A DNA stretch of 64,000 nt from Muribaculaceae bacterium. GTDB taxonomy: Bacteria; Bacteroidota; Bacteroidia; Bacteroidales; Muribaculaceae. Position numbers and translations under genes: made by a program. The stretch is taken from assembly GCA_014867205.1 (NCBI GenBank), contig WGUO01000005.1:1-64000 (forward strand), in the 5' to 3' direction. This document shows positions 27,120-34,374 of this stretch, piece after piece (within the stretch, counting starts at the first letter, position 1; each line of letters opens with the position of its first letter). Under the pieces are notes generated by a model that saw only the letters and a program-made list of their open reading frames with translations, was not told the origin of the DNA and did not search any database.

Positions 27120-27611
27120 CTACTTGATCTCGGGGTTGGCTTTGCGGAGCAGGATGCACTCGGAGGGAGTGGAGCCGTTGAGCCTTATGACAGAATCGTT
27201 CTGGACATCAACAGTGGCTATGTTGGGCAGAATACGGCGCAGCGCGTCCTCAGTCTGCATATTGTCGCATGCCATCTCCGTCATGGCACCGGGCTCGAGA
27301 GTGATGGAGTCGCCTTTCAGCGTGTAAGATCCGCTGATGGAATTGCAGTTGGTCATGATGTGATACGTGCTGTCCTCGAAGACGATGTACTGGCTCGAGC
27401 CGGGAGTGACCTCATCTGGACGGACATAGTCGGAATCATTGAAAACGATGTTCTCGATGTTCCATTGGCCGATTATACCGACCTCGACGGCAACAGCCGG
27501 TCCGTCGGCGGTTGTGTCGTTAACGTTGCTCGCTTTGTTGCCTGAGCAAGCGCCTGTCATCACAGCCGACACGGCGGCGACAGCAAGGAGTGACTTGATA
27601 TTTGACTTCAT
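27120..27611 (-). CDS. META-domain lipoprotein
   Basis: 163 residues from ATG 27611 (MKSNIKSLL), with lipoprotein signal ending TGAC (Cys22). The body matches META/HslJ-type domains: GQWNIENIVF at the start, NCNSISGSYTLKGDSITL in the middle and MACDNMQTEDALRRIL. These are small periplasmic beta-proteins, some linked to antibiotic or stress resistance. Divergent from the I9-type lipoprotein across a palindromic site. Confidence 0.85.
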   Translation of the reverse strand: MKSNIKSLLAVAAVSAVMTGACSGNKASNVNDTTADGPAVAVEVGIIGQWNIENIVFNDSDYVRPDEVTPGSSQYIVFEDSTYHIMTNCNSISGSYTLKGDSITLEPGAMTEMACDNMQTEDALRRILPNIATVDVQNDSVIRLNGSTPSECILLRKANPEIK

Positions 27612-27652
27612 CTGATTTCTTAAGATTAGCGTAAATTTTTGTAATTGATTTA

Positions 27653-27680
27653 ATATGGCGTCTGCAGGCAGACACCATAT
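27653..27680. promoter_or_regulatory. Near-perfect 28-bp palindrome, candidate operator
   Basis: ATATGGCGTCTGC-AG-GCAGACACCATAT: arms differ at one position. It lies 42 bp upstream of the META gene and 32 bp upstream of the I9-type gene, between divergent starts, where a dimeric regulator could control both. Confidence 0.45.
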
Positions 27681-27711
27681 AATCAACGGACATTTCAGTC
27701 GTTGAGTATAT

Positions 27712-28026
27712 ATGAACAGACAGGTATATAAGATATTGCTTATGATGGGGGCAATCTTGCTTCCGTCATGCCAGACTGTCAAGCCGGTACCGGAGGATGT
27801 TCCGGCGGAGAACCTCATCATTTATTACGAGCCGGAGGCCGGCAATGAGGCATTGCTCGCCGCAGCGAAGAAATATGGCTCGAAAGTGTTGTATGTCTAT
27901 AAGGTAATCAACGGCATAGCCGTCACCGTGCCCAAGGGAAAGACATCCCGGGAGGCCATGGATTATTACGGCCGCATCCCGGGCGTCCTGTCAGTAACTC
28001 AAGACAGAAAACTCCAGCTCGACTGA
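27712..28026 (+). CDS. Lipoprotein with stand-alone inhibitor I9 (subtilisin-propeptide-like) fold
   Basis: 104 residues: lipoprotein signal ending LLPSC (Cys20), then one domain of about 70 residues with the I9 pattern: LIIYYEPE strand, AAAKKYGSKVLYVYK helix-strand, GIAVTVPKG strand, IPGVLSVTQDRKLQLD ending. This is the subtilase-propeptide arrangement, but no protease follows, so it may be an independent inhibitor like the fungal and yeast I9 inhibitors. Family by pattern only. Confidence 0.7.
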   Translation: MNRQVYKILLMMGAILLPSCQTVKPVPEDVPAENLIIYYEPEAGNEALLAAAKKYGSKVLYVYKVINGIAVTVPKGKTSREAMDYYGRIPGVLSVTQDRKLQLD

Positions 28027-28088
28027 GCCGGTAAAGTCAGCCTGAAAGCCGATTGATGGCAAATAATTGATATTAATAATGTGATGTT

Positions 28089-28697
28089 ATGAGGAAAGGA
28101 ATTGCGGTTTTGGCGGGTGTGGGTATTATGGCAGCCGTGTGTGCGGAGCCGGCGTCGGCACGCCTGCGTTACGGCGTCAGGCTCGGTGGTGACATCGCCG
28201 CCCTGCGACTGACGGATGCCGACGGATACGGCATGCGCAACCGTAGCGGCTTCAGCGGCGGCCTCGTGCTTGAGTATCAGTTTGAGAAATGTGGCTTTGC
28301 ACCCGACATCGCTGTGCTATACACACGGCGCAGCGCAATGTTGAAGATGTCCGGAGGCGACCGGAGTGCGTTCGGCCGCGACTTCATTGAGATACCTCTT
28401 CACCTGAAATATAAATTCTGGCTCAAGAGTACTTCAGACCTTGTGGCTCCGTTGGTATATGCCGGTCCCTCGCTGTCGATACGCGTCGGCGACCACGGCA
28501 GCGGCCCCATGACGACCAACATTCTCCAGCCGGGACTTGATGTCGGCATAGGCTTCGATGTCATAAACTTCGTTCAGTTGACGGCTGGCTACCGCTTCGG
28601 ACTCGGCAACGCCTGTCACAACCTGACCGGCTGCCCCGGCGCCTCGCTCCTTACCGACTCCTGGAACGTCTCCGCCACCATACTCCTCGACTTCTGA
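28089..28697 (+). CDS. Outer-membrane beta-barrel protein (PorT-like, 202 aa)
   Basis: Signal peptide (GIAVLAGVGIMAAVCAEPASA), then alternating amphipathic strands (LRYGVRLGGDIAALRL, SGGLVLEYQFEKCGFAPDIA) ending in the terminal strand WNVSATILLDF, a small eight-strand barrel. The last 168 bp and the following ~130 bp are duplicated at 30130, beyond the Abi gene. 62 bp after the I9-type gene. Confidence 0.82.
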   Translation: MRKGIAVLAGVGIMAAVCAEPASARLRYGVRLGGDIAALRLTDADGYGMRNRSGFSGGLVLEYQFEKCGFAPDIAVLYTRRSAMLKMSGGDRSAFGRDFIEIPLHLKYKFWLKSTSDLVAPLVYAGPSLSIRVGDHGSGPMTTNILQPGLDVGIGFDVINFVQLTAGYRFGLGNACHNLTGCPGASLLTDSWNVSATILLDF

Positions 28698-28825
28698 CAC
28701 AACCTTGCTCCCTTTCAAAGCCTTTGAAATACTTTATAATTATAGGTGTTGAATTTCAATGAATTAACATGTTTTAACAGCGTTTTCCTATAAAATCAGA
28801 GTTGATTTGACTGCGTTTCCCGAAA
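28530..28825 (+). repeat. Direct repeat copy 1: barrel-gene 3' end plus downstream
   Basis: 28530-28625 is identical, base for base, to 30130-30225 (offset 1600). Similarity continues more loosely through the stop codon and about 130 bp beyond, to an ACTGCGTTT segment. Confidence 0.85.
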
Positions 28826-29105
28826 ATGGGCCCGTGCCGACGATGTAGGCGTTGCGGCGAGCGGCTGTTTCGCGCCCGGCGCGCGTGTATATCCAACTTA
28901 TCAGAAATAAAAGTACGAGCCCAACCAATGAGGCAGGACTCGATTTGATCTTTTTTATAGTGCAGTTGGGCGCTACCGGGCCTTCCAAGTACACTTTATG
29001 ATGCAAAAATAATAAGACTTTTCTACTCTAACAAATTATCAAGAGATTTTCTTCGAAAAATTAACATTTTTTGATATCAATCTCGTAGAATCTGTAATGC
29101 AAGAC
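28698..29105. other. Intergenic region with a leftward promoter but no convincing gene
   Basis: 408 bp between the barrel gene and the Abi gene. The first 130 bp belong to the direct repeat. The rest holds GC-rich sequence around 28830-28890 and a perfect leftward promoter at 29004-29035. A 72-codon minus-strand frame exists, but its start overlaps the promoter. A small RNA or a relic is possible. Confidence 0.4.
29004..29035 (-). promoter_or_regulatory. Perfect leftward promoter (TTTG-N20-TATTTTTG) without assigned gene
   Basis: On the minus strand, TTTG (29035-29032), spacer 20, TATTTTTG (29011-29004). Transcription would start near 28997 and run toward and antisense to the barrel gene's end. 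Confidence 0.6.
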
Positions 29106-30005
29106 TTACGGAACGGTTATTCCAGTAAGAGTTTCGATTATTGGGCGAATAGCAGAAGTCTTCTCATAAAGTCGAGATACAGCAGTATATATATCTTTCC
29201 ACATATCATTGACTCGATTTTTTGAAATCGAAGCCAGTAAATAATTAACAACAGCCAAAGCTTCACGGAGACTGTGCCGTGAGGTTAGATTAAATGTACC
29301 CGCTTTACCTGTTCTGATGCCATTGTATAATTTAAAATCGAACAGTGTCTTGCCGTGTGCACATGCGTTTCGAAGTTCCCTTATGGCCGATAAATAACTT
29401 TTGAATGTTCCGGTAGCCGGTTCTCCGAATCGGTTACTTATAAGTTTCTTATCCTTATCCCAAATAAGATTAGCATAAAGAGTTTCAATATTTCCGAGTG
29501 TCATATACTCCATAGTTTTCCATGCAGGAGCATACTGGCCGATATATTTTTGATGATGCCGTTTGATTACATTGTTTTTTCGTATAGCACTGTAGGCGTC
29601 AGTTGGGAAATCAGTTATAAAGCTTGATGTTACGACATTGGGATCGACAAACCATGTGGGATTGTTGATATATTTATATGAGAGTTCATATATCACAGCA
29701 GTCCGTATTGCGATTTCTATTCTTGACAAATATCGATTCAATATGTTTCTGAGGTCAAAGTCAAAATAATACAATGCGACTACATGTTCAATAGTCGTTC
29801 CTTCGCGTACATCATGTCGTCTTCTACTGTCAAGAAAGGGATATGTGAGTTCAAACGGGTGAAGATAAAATCCAAGTCGGTAATAACCGATATCGGAAAG
29901 ATATTCCTTTGCTTTTGATACATCGGAGATAGAAACTCCGTGTTGGCGAAGTTCCTCTATTTGTTCATCAGGAGATTTAGGTCTTTTTAAATATGGTTTC
30001 TTCAT
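29106..30005 (-). CDS. Abi_2-family abortive-infection protein (AbiD/AbiF-like)
   Basis: 299 residues from ATG 30005 (MKKPYLKRPK). Family features: KSPDEQIEELRQHGVSI near the start, AKEYLSDIGYYRLGFYLHPF, then FDLRNILNRYLSRIEIAIRT, and a HEPN-type R-x4-H motif RNACAH at about residue 210. Abi_2 proteins protect against phages, probably by RNA cleavage that arrests the infected cell. The gene is clearly richer in A/T than its flanks, and lies between duplicated barrel-gene ends: acquired DNA. Confidence 0.88.
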   Translation of the reverse strand: MKKPYLKRPKSPDEQIEELRQHGVSISDVSKAKEYLSDIGYYRLGFYLHPFELTYPFLDSRRRHDVREGTTIEHVVALYYFDFDLRNILNRYLSRIEIAIRTAVIYELSYKYINNPTWFVDPNVVTSSFITDFPTDAYSAIRKNNVIKRHHQKYIGQYAPAWKTMEYMTLGNIETLYANLIWDKDKKLISNRFGEPATGTFKSYLSAIRELRNACAHGKTLFDFKLYNGIRTGKAGTFNLTSRHSLREALAVVNYLLASISKNRVNDMWKDIYTAVSRLYEKTSAIRPIIETLTGITVP

Positions 30006-30033
30006 GAGCGTCTTTGATTTTGTTGCAAAATTA

Positions 30034-30065
30034 CAAAAATAATTCAGCTGCCCTTGAATTCCAAT
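30034..30065 (-). promoter_or_regulatory. Candidate promoter of the Abi gene
   Basis: Minus strand ATTG-N20-TATTTTTG, 29 bp before the Abi ATG. A second, overlapping -7 match TAATTTTG lies at 30026-30033. Confidence 0.5.
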
Positions 30066-30129
30066 TAGTATTTCTAAGGAGAATTTATGTGGATTTTCAA
30101 TTTCACAGGTGATTATACGCATGAAGGTA

Positions 30130-30297
30130 CCGGGACTTGATGTCGGCATAGGCTTCGATGTCATAAACTTCGTTCAGTTGACGGCTGGCTACCGCTTCGG
30201 ACTCGGCAACGCCTGTCACAACCTGCCCGGCTTCCCTGACGCCACGCTCCTTACCGACTCCTGGAACGTCTCCGCCACCATCCTCCTCGACTTCTGA
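30130..30297 (+). pseudogene. 3' fragment of duplicated barrel gene (direct repeat copy 2)
   Basis: Encodes the last ~55 residues of the 28089 barrel (GLDVGIGFDVINFVQLTAGY ... ATILLDF) with a few substitutions near NLPGFPDATL. The 5' part of the gene is missing; the junction is at about 30130. The similarity to copy 1 continues to about 30425. Confidence 0.85.
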
Positions 30298-30505
30298 CAT
30301 GCTTGAAGTTGCCCCTTGCAAAACCCTTGAAAACTCTCGGATTCATCGGTATTGATTTTCAATGGATTAACATATATTAACAGCGTTTTTCTATAAAATT
30401 GGGGGTCAATTTACTGCGTTTTCCTAAAGTAAACCTTTAAAATGGAACTATAAAATAAGGGCGCATCAGAAAATTGATACGCCCTTAATCTTCAAATTGT
30501 AGGTC

Positions 30506-31561
30506 TTAGAAACGATATCCTAAGGAAATATCGAAATAGTTCTTTGATTTGTGTTCAAACTCGAAGTCATCGGTTGTCACCTTAACAGCATTATATCCAA
30601 GACCGAGTTCCAATGCTGAGGCGCCGTCTCGCAGTTCATAACTTGCTCCTATCATTGGCTGGACGAATACTCCGCTTGCCTTATAACCATTGGCACATGT
30701 ATTTACAATTCCTCCTAAATCGAACTGGAGCCAGCCATATAGTTTATCAAATAATTTGAATTGTGAAAACTCATATCTTGCACGGGCTGCGATGTCCATA
30801 TAGGAATAGGAATCATCAGACGGATTCGCCCGGAATCCAAGTGTCGGACCAATGTAGAAATGGTTGGAAAGAGGAAAGAGCCACGCAGCATTTATTCCAA
30901 TTGTAAATGATTCCTCGAAATGAATGTAATCGTCTCCCCAATACATTTCATGGTATGTCCAGTCATTTTTATTCGGAATTCCCAATGTGAAATCCATTGT
31001 AACGCGGGTGCGTTTGAGATATGCGATGAGACGGTCGGATGACTGTTTGCTATGATTTGTGTTAAAATAGTAGGCAAGACGTAGATTTATTCCATTCATC
31101 CATTTTGCATTGTCAACGCCCATCGTGATACAGCCATAATATCCGAAGCCTAATCCGAACTGTTTGAACCTTATGCCGACCATTGGATTGATAAAATACA
31201 CACTGTAATCAATCTTTGTTGTAGAGAACGCTACGCCTGTCTGAAACTCGAAGGTCGGGGAGAAATCCTTGCTCCTGTCATCCACGTTAACGTCGATGAA
31301 GAGAGGGATCATTGGATTGGCCTTGAACTTCCAATCCTCGGTAATGCCTAAACCCAGGCCGGCACTGACGTATGGGTGAAGATTATAGTTGGCATTTACG
31401 CCTATGCCAAAACTGTTACTGCCTCCCTTTACGATTGAATGGATGGGATCTATGTATCCCCTCATTGACCATTGTGACTCTTGTGCCATGACATCCAGTG
31501 ATGTTAGGAATAGGAATGCCATTGCGGAGAGAATGAAAAATCTCTTTTTGAACCAGAACAT
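30506..31561 (-). CDS. Outer-membrane beta-barrel protein (351 aa)
   Basis: Start at ATG 31561 gives a signal peptide (FFILSAMAFLFLTSLDVMAQ). About 12-14 amphipathic strands follow (YVSAGLGLGITEDWKF, FGLGFGYYGCITMGV) ending in YFDISLGYRF with a terminal aromatic. Function unknown. Lower GC than the core genes, so part of the accessory island. It lies downstream, on the same strand, of the palindromic element 31618-31840. Confidence 0.75.
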   Translation of the reverse strand: MFWFKKRFFILSAMAFLFLTSLDVMAQESQWSMRGYIDPIHSIVKGGSNSFGIGVNANYNLHPYVSAGLGLGITEDWKFKANPMIPLFIDVNVDDRSKDFSPTFEFQTGVAFSTTKIDYSVYFINPMVGIRFKQFGLGFGYYGCITMGVDNAKWMNGINLRLAYYFNTNHSKQSSDRLIAYLKRTRVTMDFTLGIPNKNDWTYHEMYWGDDYIHFEESFTIGINAAWLFPLSNHFYIGPTLGFRANPSDDSYSYMDIAARARYEFSQFKLFDKLYGWLQFDLGGIVNTCANGYKASGVFVQPMIGASYELRDGASALELGLGYNAVKVTTDDFEFEHKSKNYFDISLGYRF

Positions 31562-31617
31562 TATTGTGAAATTATGATTTGCCCGACCCTCAAAAGCAAT
31601 TTTGCAAAAAAAGAAAA

Positions 31618-31840
31618 GCGTGAGAGCCATACCCTGTTGCTCGCTCCCACGATTCGAGGCCTTAGCATTGCCCACCAAAGTCGGAACGAGCAACGCGGAG
31701 CCTCACGCAGATATGATGCTCAATATATGTTTGCCTGATAGAGACAAACATATATTGAGAGTGACCATACCCATAAGGCGCCTATCGTTGCATTATCCTC
31801 GACTTTGGTTGAAGTTTGCTAAGTTTCGAATCGTCAAGAA
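31618..31840. repeat. Long imperfect palindrome (about 220 bp), MITE-like or structured RNA
   Basis: Centre: perfect 15-bp inverted repeat CTCAATATATGTTTG / CAAACATATATTGAG (31719-31733, 31745-31759). Outward the arms stay complementary: CAACG (31691)/CGTTG (31786), ACCAAAGTCG (31674)/CGACTTTGGT (31800), CTTAGCA (31661)/TGCTAAG (31817), ACGATTCGA (31649)/TCGAATCGT (31826). The left arm also folds on itself (GCGTGAG 31618 / CTCACGC 31702; GTTGCTCG 31636 / CGAGCAAC 31687). Read leftward the end is followed by TTTTCTTTTTTT, a terminator-like tail. Confidence 0.7.
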
Positions 31841-31947
31841 TAAGCGTGATATACGCTTCCCAATATTTTAAACACTACCCTCCAGCTGATTAACAACATT
31901 CATAAAGTTGTTACCCCATTACTGAGGCTCCTCTGTGGTATGTGCTG

Positions 31948-31955
31948 CAAAGTTA
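31948..31955 (-). promoter_or_regulatory. Candidate -7 element (TAACTTTG) reading into the palindrome
   Basis: Minus strand TAACTTTG followed by CAG; the -33 position is TTTA-like in a very AT-rich tract. A transcript would cross the palindrome and either stop at 31605-31617 or continue into the barrel gene. Confidence 0.4.
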
Positions 31956-32078
31956 GTAAAAATAAATTAAAATAAAATAAAGAATTGTAATTTTTTTATA
32001 AGTTGATTTATAAGGTGGCGATATTAGAAATCCAATAGCATAGAGTGTTTTTTAAATTCCTCCGGACCGCCAATAGCG

Positions 32079-32489
32079 TCACAAGCTAAACCCCTCGACG
32101 GCGTTCGAGAAGTTCTCAAAAAACATGACATAATAAATGGGGATGTAGGTTATTTCCTCCTTGGTGAATACTGCCGGCTCATTTGAAAGCACATAGGCTC
32201 TCTTGATGTTATACTCGTCAGTAGAGATAAAGCGCGACAATGCGCTATGCAAATTATAATCTTTACCCGATTTAACTTCGATCGGAATATTCGAGAGATT
32301 GTCGGCATCATCAATCAAAAAGTCAACCTCTGCGTTTTTCTTATTGTCATAGTAGTACAGGTTAAAGCCATGAGCCTTCAATTCCTGCGCAACTACCGAC
32401 TCATACACCGAACCGAGATTGATGCTCCTTACATCATCCATAATGGCCTTGATGTTATTGCGGTAATAGATTGACGTCAGAATCCCCAC
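32079..32489 (-). pseudogene. Truncated DUF4143 (AAA ATPase) C-terminal fragment
   Basis: 136 codons covering only the C-terminal DUF4143 domain: GSVYESVVAQELKAHGF, then NAEVDFLIDD and IPIEVKSGK, the PD-(D/E)xK-like signature of this family. The Walker-bearing N-terminal two thirds is absent. The frame breaks off beside the IS-like sequence at 32499, so the ATPase was probably cut by an insertion/deletion. Confidence 0.8.
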
Positions 32490-32498
32490 ATCATTGCG

Positions 32499-32540
32499 CC
32501 GGCCCTAAAAAGTTAACTGTACCGGACCTAAAAGTAGACT
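32499..32540. repeat. Insertion-sequence-like end (repeated CCGGNCCTAAAA-AGT)
   Basis: Two close copies, CCGGCCCTAAAAAGT (32499) and CCGGACCTAAAAGTAGACT (32522). CCTAAAAAGTT-type ends are common in IS3-like elements. No transposase frame remains to 32700, only relic sequence. Confidence 0.4.
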
Positions 32541-32711
32541 TGATGTTATGTCTGGGTTGTTGATGTGGCTTGGGTCAGGTGTTGAGGATGCTCTCAGAGA
32601 ATGACCCCGTAGAAGACCTGCGACTGGCAGATGGCGCCTCTTCTGCCGGGCATTAAATCGCAGGTTTGCTTGATATTGTCGCATATAATTCAAAATTGTC
32701 GCTAAATGCTT

Positions 32712-32743
32712 ATTGTATGAAAGGGATGGATGCGTTAATTTTG
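32712..32743 (+). promoter_or_regulatory. Start-proximal promoter of the AraC-type regulator (leaderless)
   Basis: ATTG (32712-32715), spacer 20, TAATTTTG (32736-32743), only 4 nt before the ATG at 32748; the transcript would begin at or inside the start codon. Confidence 0.6.
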
Positions 32744-32747
32744 CGAC

Positions 32748-34292
32748 ATGAAAAAGAAAGCGTTGACATTGCTTCTTGTTTTGGGTGTAGTCCTCGTCGC
32801 CATGGCTTATCCGGAGGGAGAGGCAAGGCGGCGCATGGCGTTGCGCGCGCAGTCGTTGCGCAACCTGACGCCGGGGAGGAAGGACGTGGCGGATGAAATC
32901 CGTCGTATTGCAGACTCGCTTGGCGACGGGGGCAGGGACGCATTCTATTTTTCAACACTTAACGTGCTTTCAGATCAGCTTTTCAGTGAAGGTCGTTTCT
33001 CGCAGGCAGACAAAGTCGCAAGAGAGATGGACCGGGAGGCTGCGGGCGCACATGACCGTCTGTCACGTGCCATATCACGCCGCCTCAGGGGGCAGATGTT
33101 CTTCAAACTTTCTCAGCCGCAGATGGCATTGCACGAACTTGACACGGCGCTCATGCTGTCGCCCGGTCATGAACTCGACCTTAACGCTTTCAGCACGCAT
33201 ACAAGCATCAATGAATGGCGTGCCATAGTAGCAATGCAGCTTAAAGACACATTAAAAGCCATCGGCGCCATGCGCTCATACCGTTCAGCCGTTGACTACT
33301 GGCGAAGTGTCGGCTGGCAGGACAGCACGAGGCATTTCGAAGTCACGGCTTTGGCATACGAGGCTGACGAGGAACTCTGGCATGGCGATAAGTCTCGTGC
33401 GGCACATTTACTCGACAAGGCTGCGGGGGAAATGCTTTCCGGTCTTCCGTCGCGCGCCTACGAGCATTATTACTATGCCCGTCTGAGACTTAATGTAAAA
33501 AACGGGGACTACGGGGCGGCTCTCCGCGATGCGGATACACTTCTTCATGCGCATATGGATTTTCCATGGTTCTACATCAGGGACCTTCGTGACAAGGCGA
33601 GGATTCTCGTTCTGGCGGACCGTCATGCGGAAAGCCGGGAACTTTACGAACGGGCAGCCGAGATGCAGGATTCCATGTCAGCTGTCCAGATAAGCCGGCA
33701 GCTTGCCGATTTATCATCCCTGTATGATTCGGAGATCTATCATCAGCAACGCATAGTATCGCGGACACGACTCATAGGCATTTTGTGTGTTGCCGCTCTT
33801 CTTTTCATACTCGCAGTCTTCCTCTCGGTGTCCTATTACCGCCAGCGTCGCCGCAACCACATATTGGTGGATAAACTTCAGGATTATGACCGACTTATAG
33901 CGACAGCCCCTGTCGAAGCCGCTGTCGCGCCCGATGGCGCAGTCGCTCCCACAGACGATACCGAACTTATGGTAAGGATAATCAGGTTCCTTAAGGAAGA
34001 CAAGGCATACTCTGACCCCTCGTTCGGACGCAGGCAACTTGCCTCTGCGATGAATGTATCGGTCGACACTGTGGCTCGTGCCATCCGGGAATGCCGTAAC
34101 ATGACCGTACATGCATTCATCAATTCAATTCGTCTTGATGAGGCAAGACGCCTTTTGGAAGAATCGGAGATGACGCTCGCTGAAATCGCGGGGGCTGTCG
34201 GATTTGGCACGACAAGGACATTCCAGCGTATATTTAAGGAAAATTATTCGATGTCCCCGTCGCAATACCGCGACATTTCACGAAGCAACTGA
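32748..34292 (+). CDS. TPR - transmembrane - AraC-type HTH regulator
   Basis: 514 residues: signal/anchor (LTLLLVLGVVLVAMAYP), TPR-like repeats (about 50-330), a membrane helix (about 343-364, LIGILCVAALLFILAVFLSV), and a C-terminal AraC HTH (DPSFGRRQLASAMNVS, then MTLAEIAGAVGFGTTRTFQR and YSMSPSQYRD). Sensing would be periplasmic, DNA binding cytoplasmic. It lies 82 bp upstream of the two GLUG lipoprotein genes, its likely targets, and is probably read from a leaderless mRNA. Confidence 0.87.
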   Translation: MKKKALTLLLVLGVVLVAMAYPEGEARRRMALRAQSLRNLTPGRKDVADEIRRIADSLGDGGRDAFYFSTLNVLSDQLFSEGRFSQADKVAREMDREAAGAHDRLSRAISRRLRGQMFFKLSQPQMALHELDTALMLSPGHELDLNAFSTHTSINEWRAIVAMQLKDTLKAIGAMRSYRSAVDYWRSVGWQDSTRHFEVTALAYEADEELWHGDKSRAAHLLDKAAGEMLSGLPSRAYEHYYYARLRLNVKNGDYGAALRDADTLLHAHMDFPWFYIRDLRDKARILVLADRHAESRELYERAAEMQDSMSAVQISRQLADLSSLYDSEIYHQQRIVSRTRLIGILCVAALLFILAVFLSVSYYRQRRRNHILVDKLQDYDRLIATAPVEAAVAPDGAVAPTDDTELMVRIIRFLKEDKAYSDPSFGRRQLASAMNVSVDTVARAIRECRNMTVHAFINSIRLDEARRLLEESEMTLAEIAGAVGFGTTRTFQRIFKENYSMSPSQYRDISRSN

Positions 34293-34320
34293 TGGCGTTT
34301 AGATAAGACAACAGGCAACA

Positions 34321-34348
34321 ATCCACAATCCACGATCCACGATCCACG
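34321..34348. repeat. Heptanucleotide tandem repeat (ATCCACG x4)
   Basis: ATCCACA ATCCACG ATCCACG ATCCACG, 7-bp units in the 82-bp gap between the AraC-type regulator and the first GLUG gene. Confidence 0.85.
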
Positions 34349-34374
34349 ACAATAACCTAACAATCATCCCCTAT

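Larger units (their letters stand above)
31562..32078. other. Long non-coding region between barrel gene and DUF4143 fragment
   Basis: 517 bp dominated by the palindrome at 31618-31840, the -7 candidate at 31948 and AT-rich sequence to 32040. A small hairpin AAGCGT-GATAT-ACGCTT sits at 31842-31858. No credible ORF. Confidence 0.6.

Noticed and set aside
28788..29006. 72-codon minus-strand ORF
   Set aside because: Its start overlaps the -7 box at 29004-29011, so it would not be on that transcript; no family recognised.
31719..31759. Simple rho-independent terminator
   Set aside because: The 15-bp hairpin is the centre of a larger palindrome and has no adjacent T-run.
31602..31871. 89-codon plus-strand ORF
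   Set aside because: Translates the long palindrome; coding is unlikely.
32505..32693. 62-codon minus-strand ORF
   Set aside because: Runs across the IS-like end; too short and without family resemblance.
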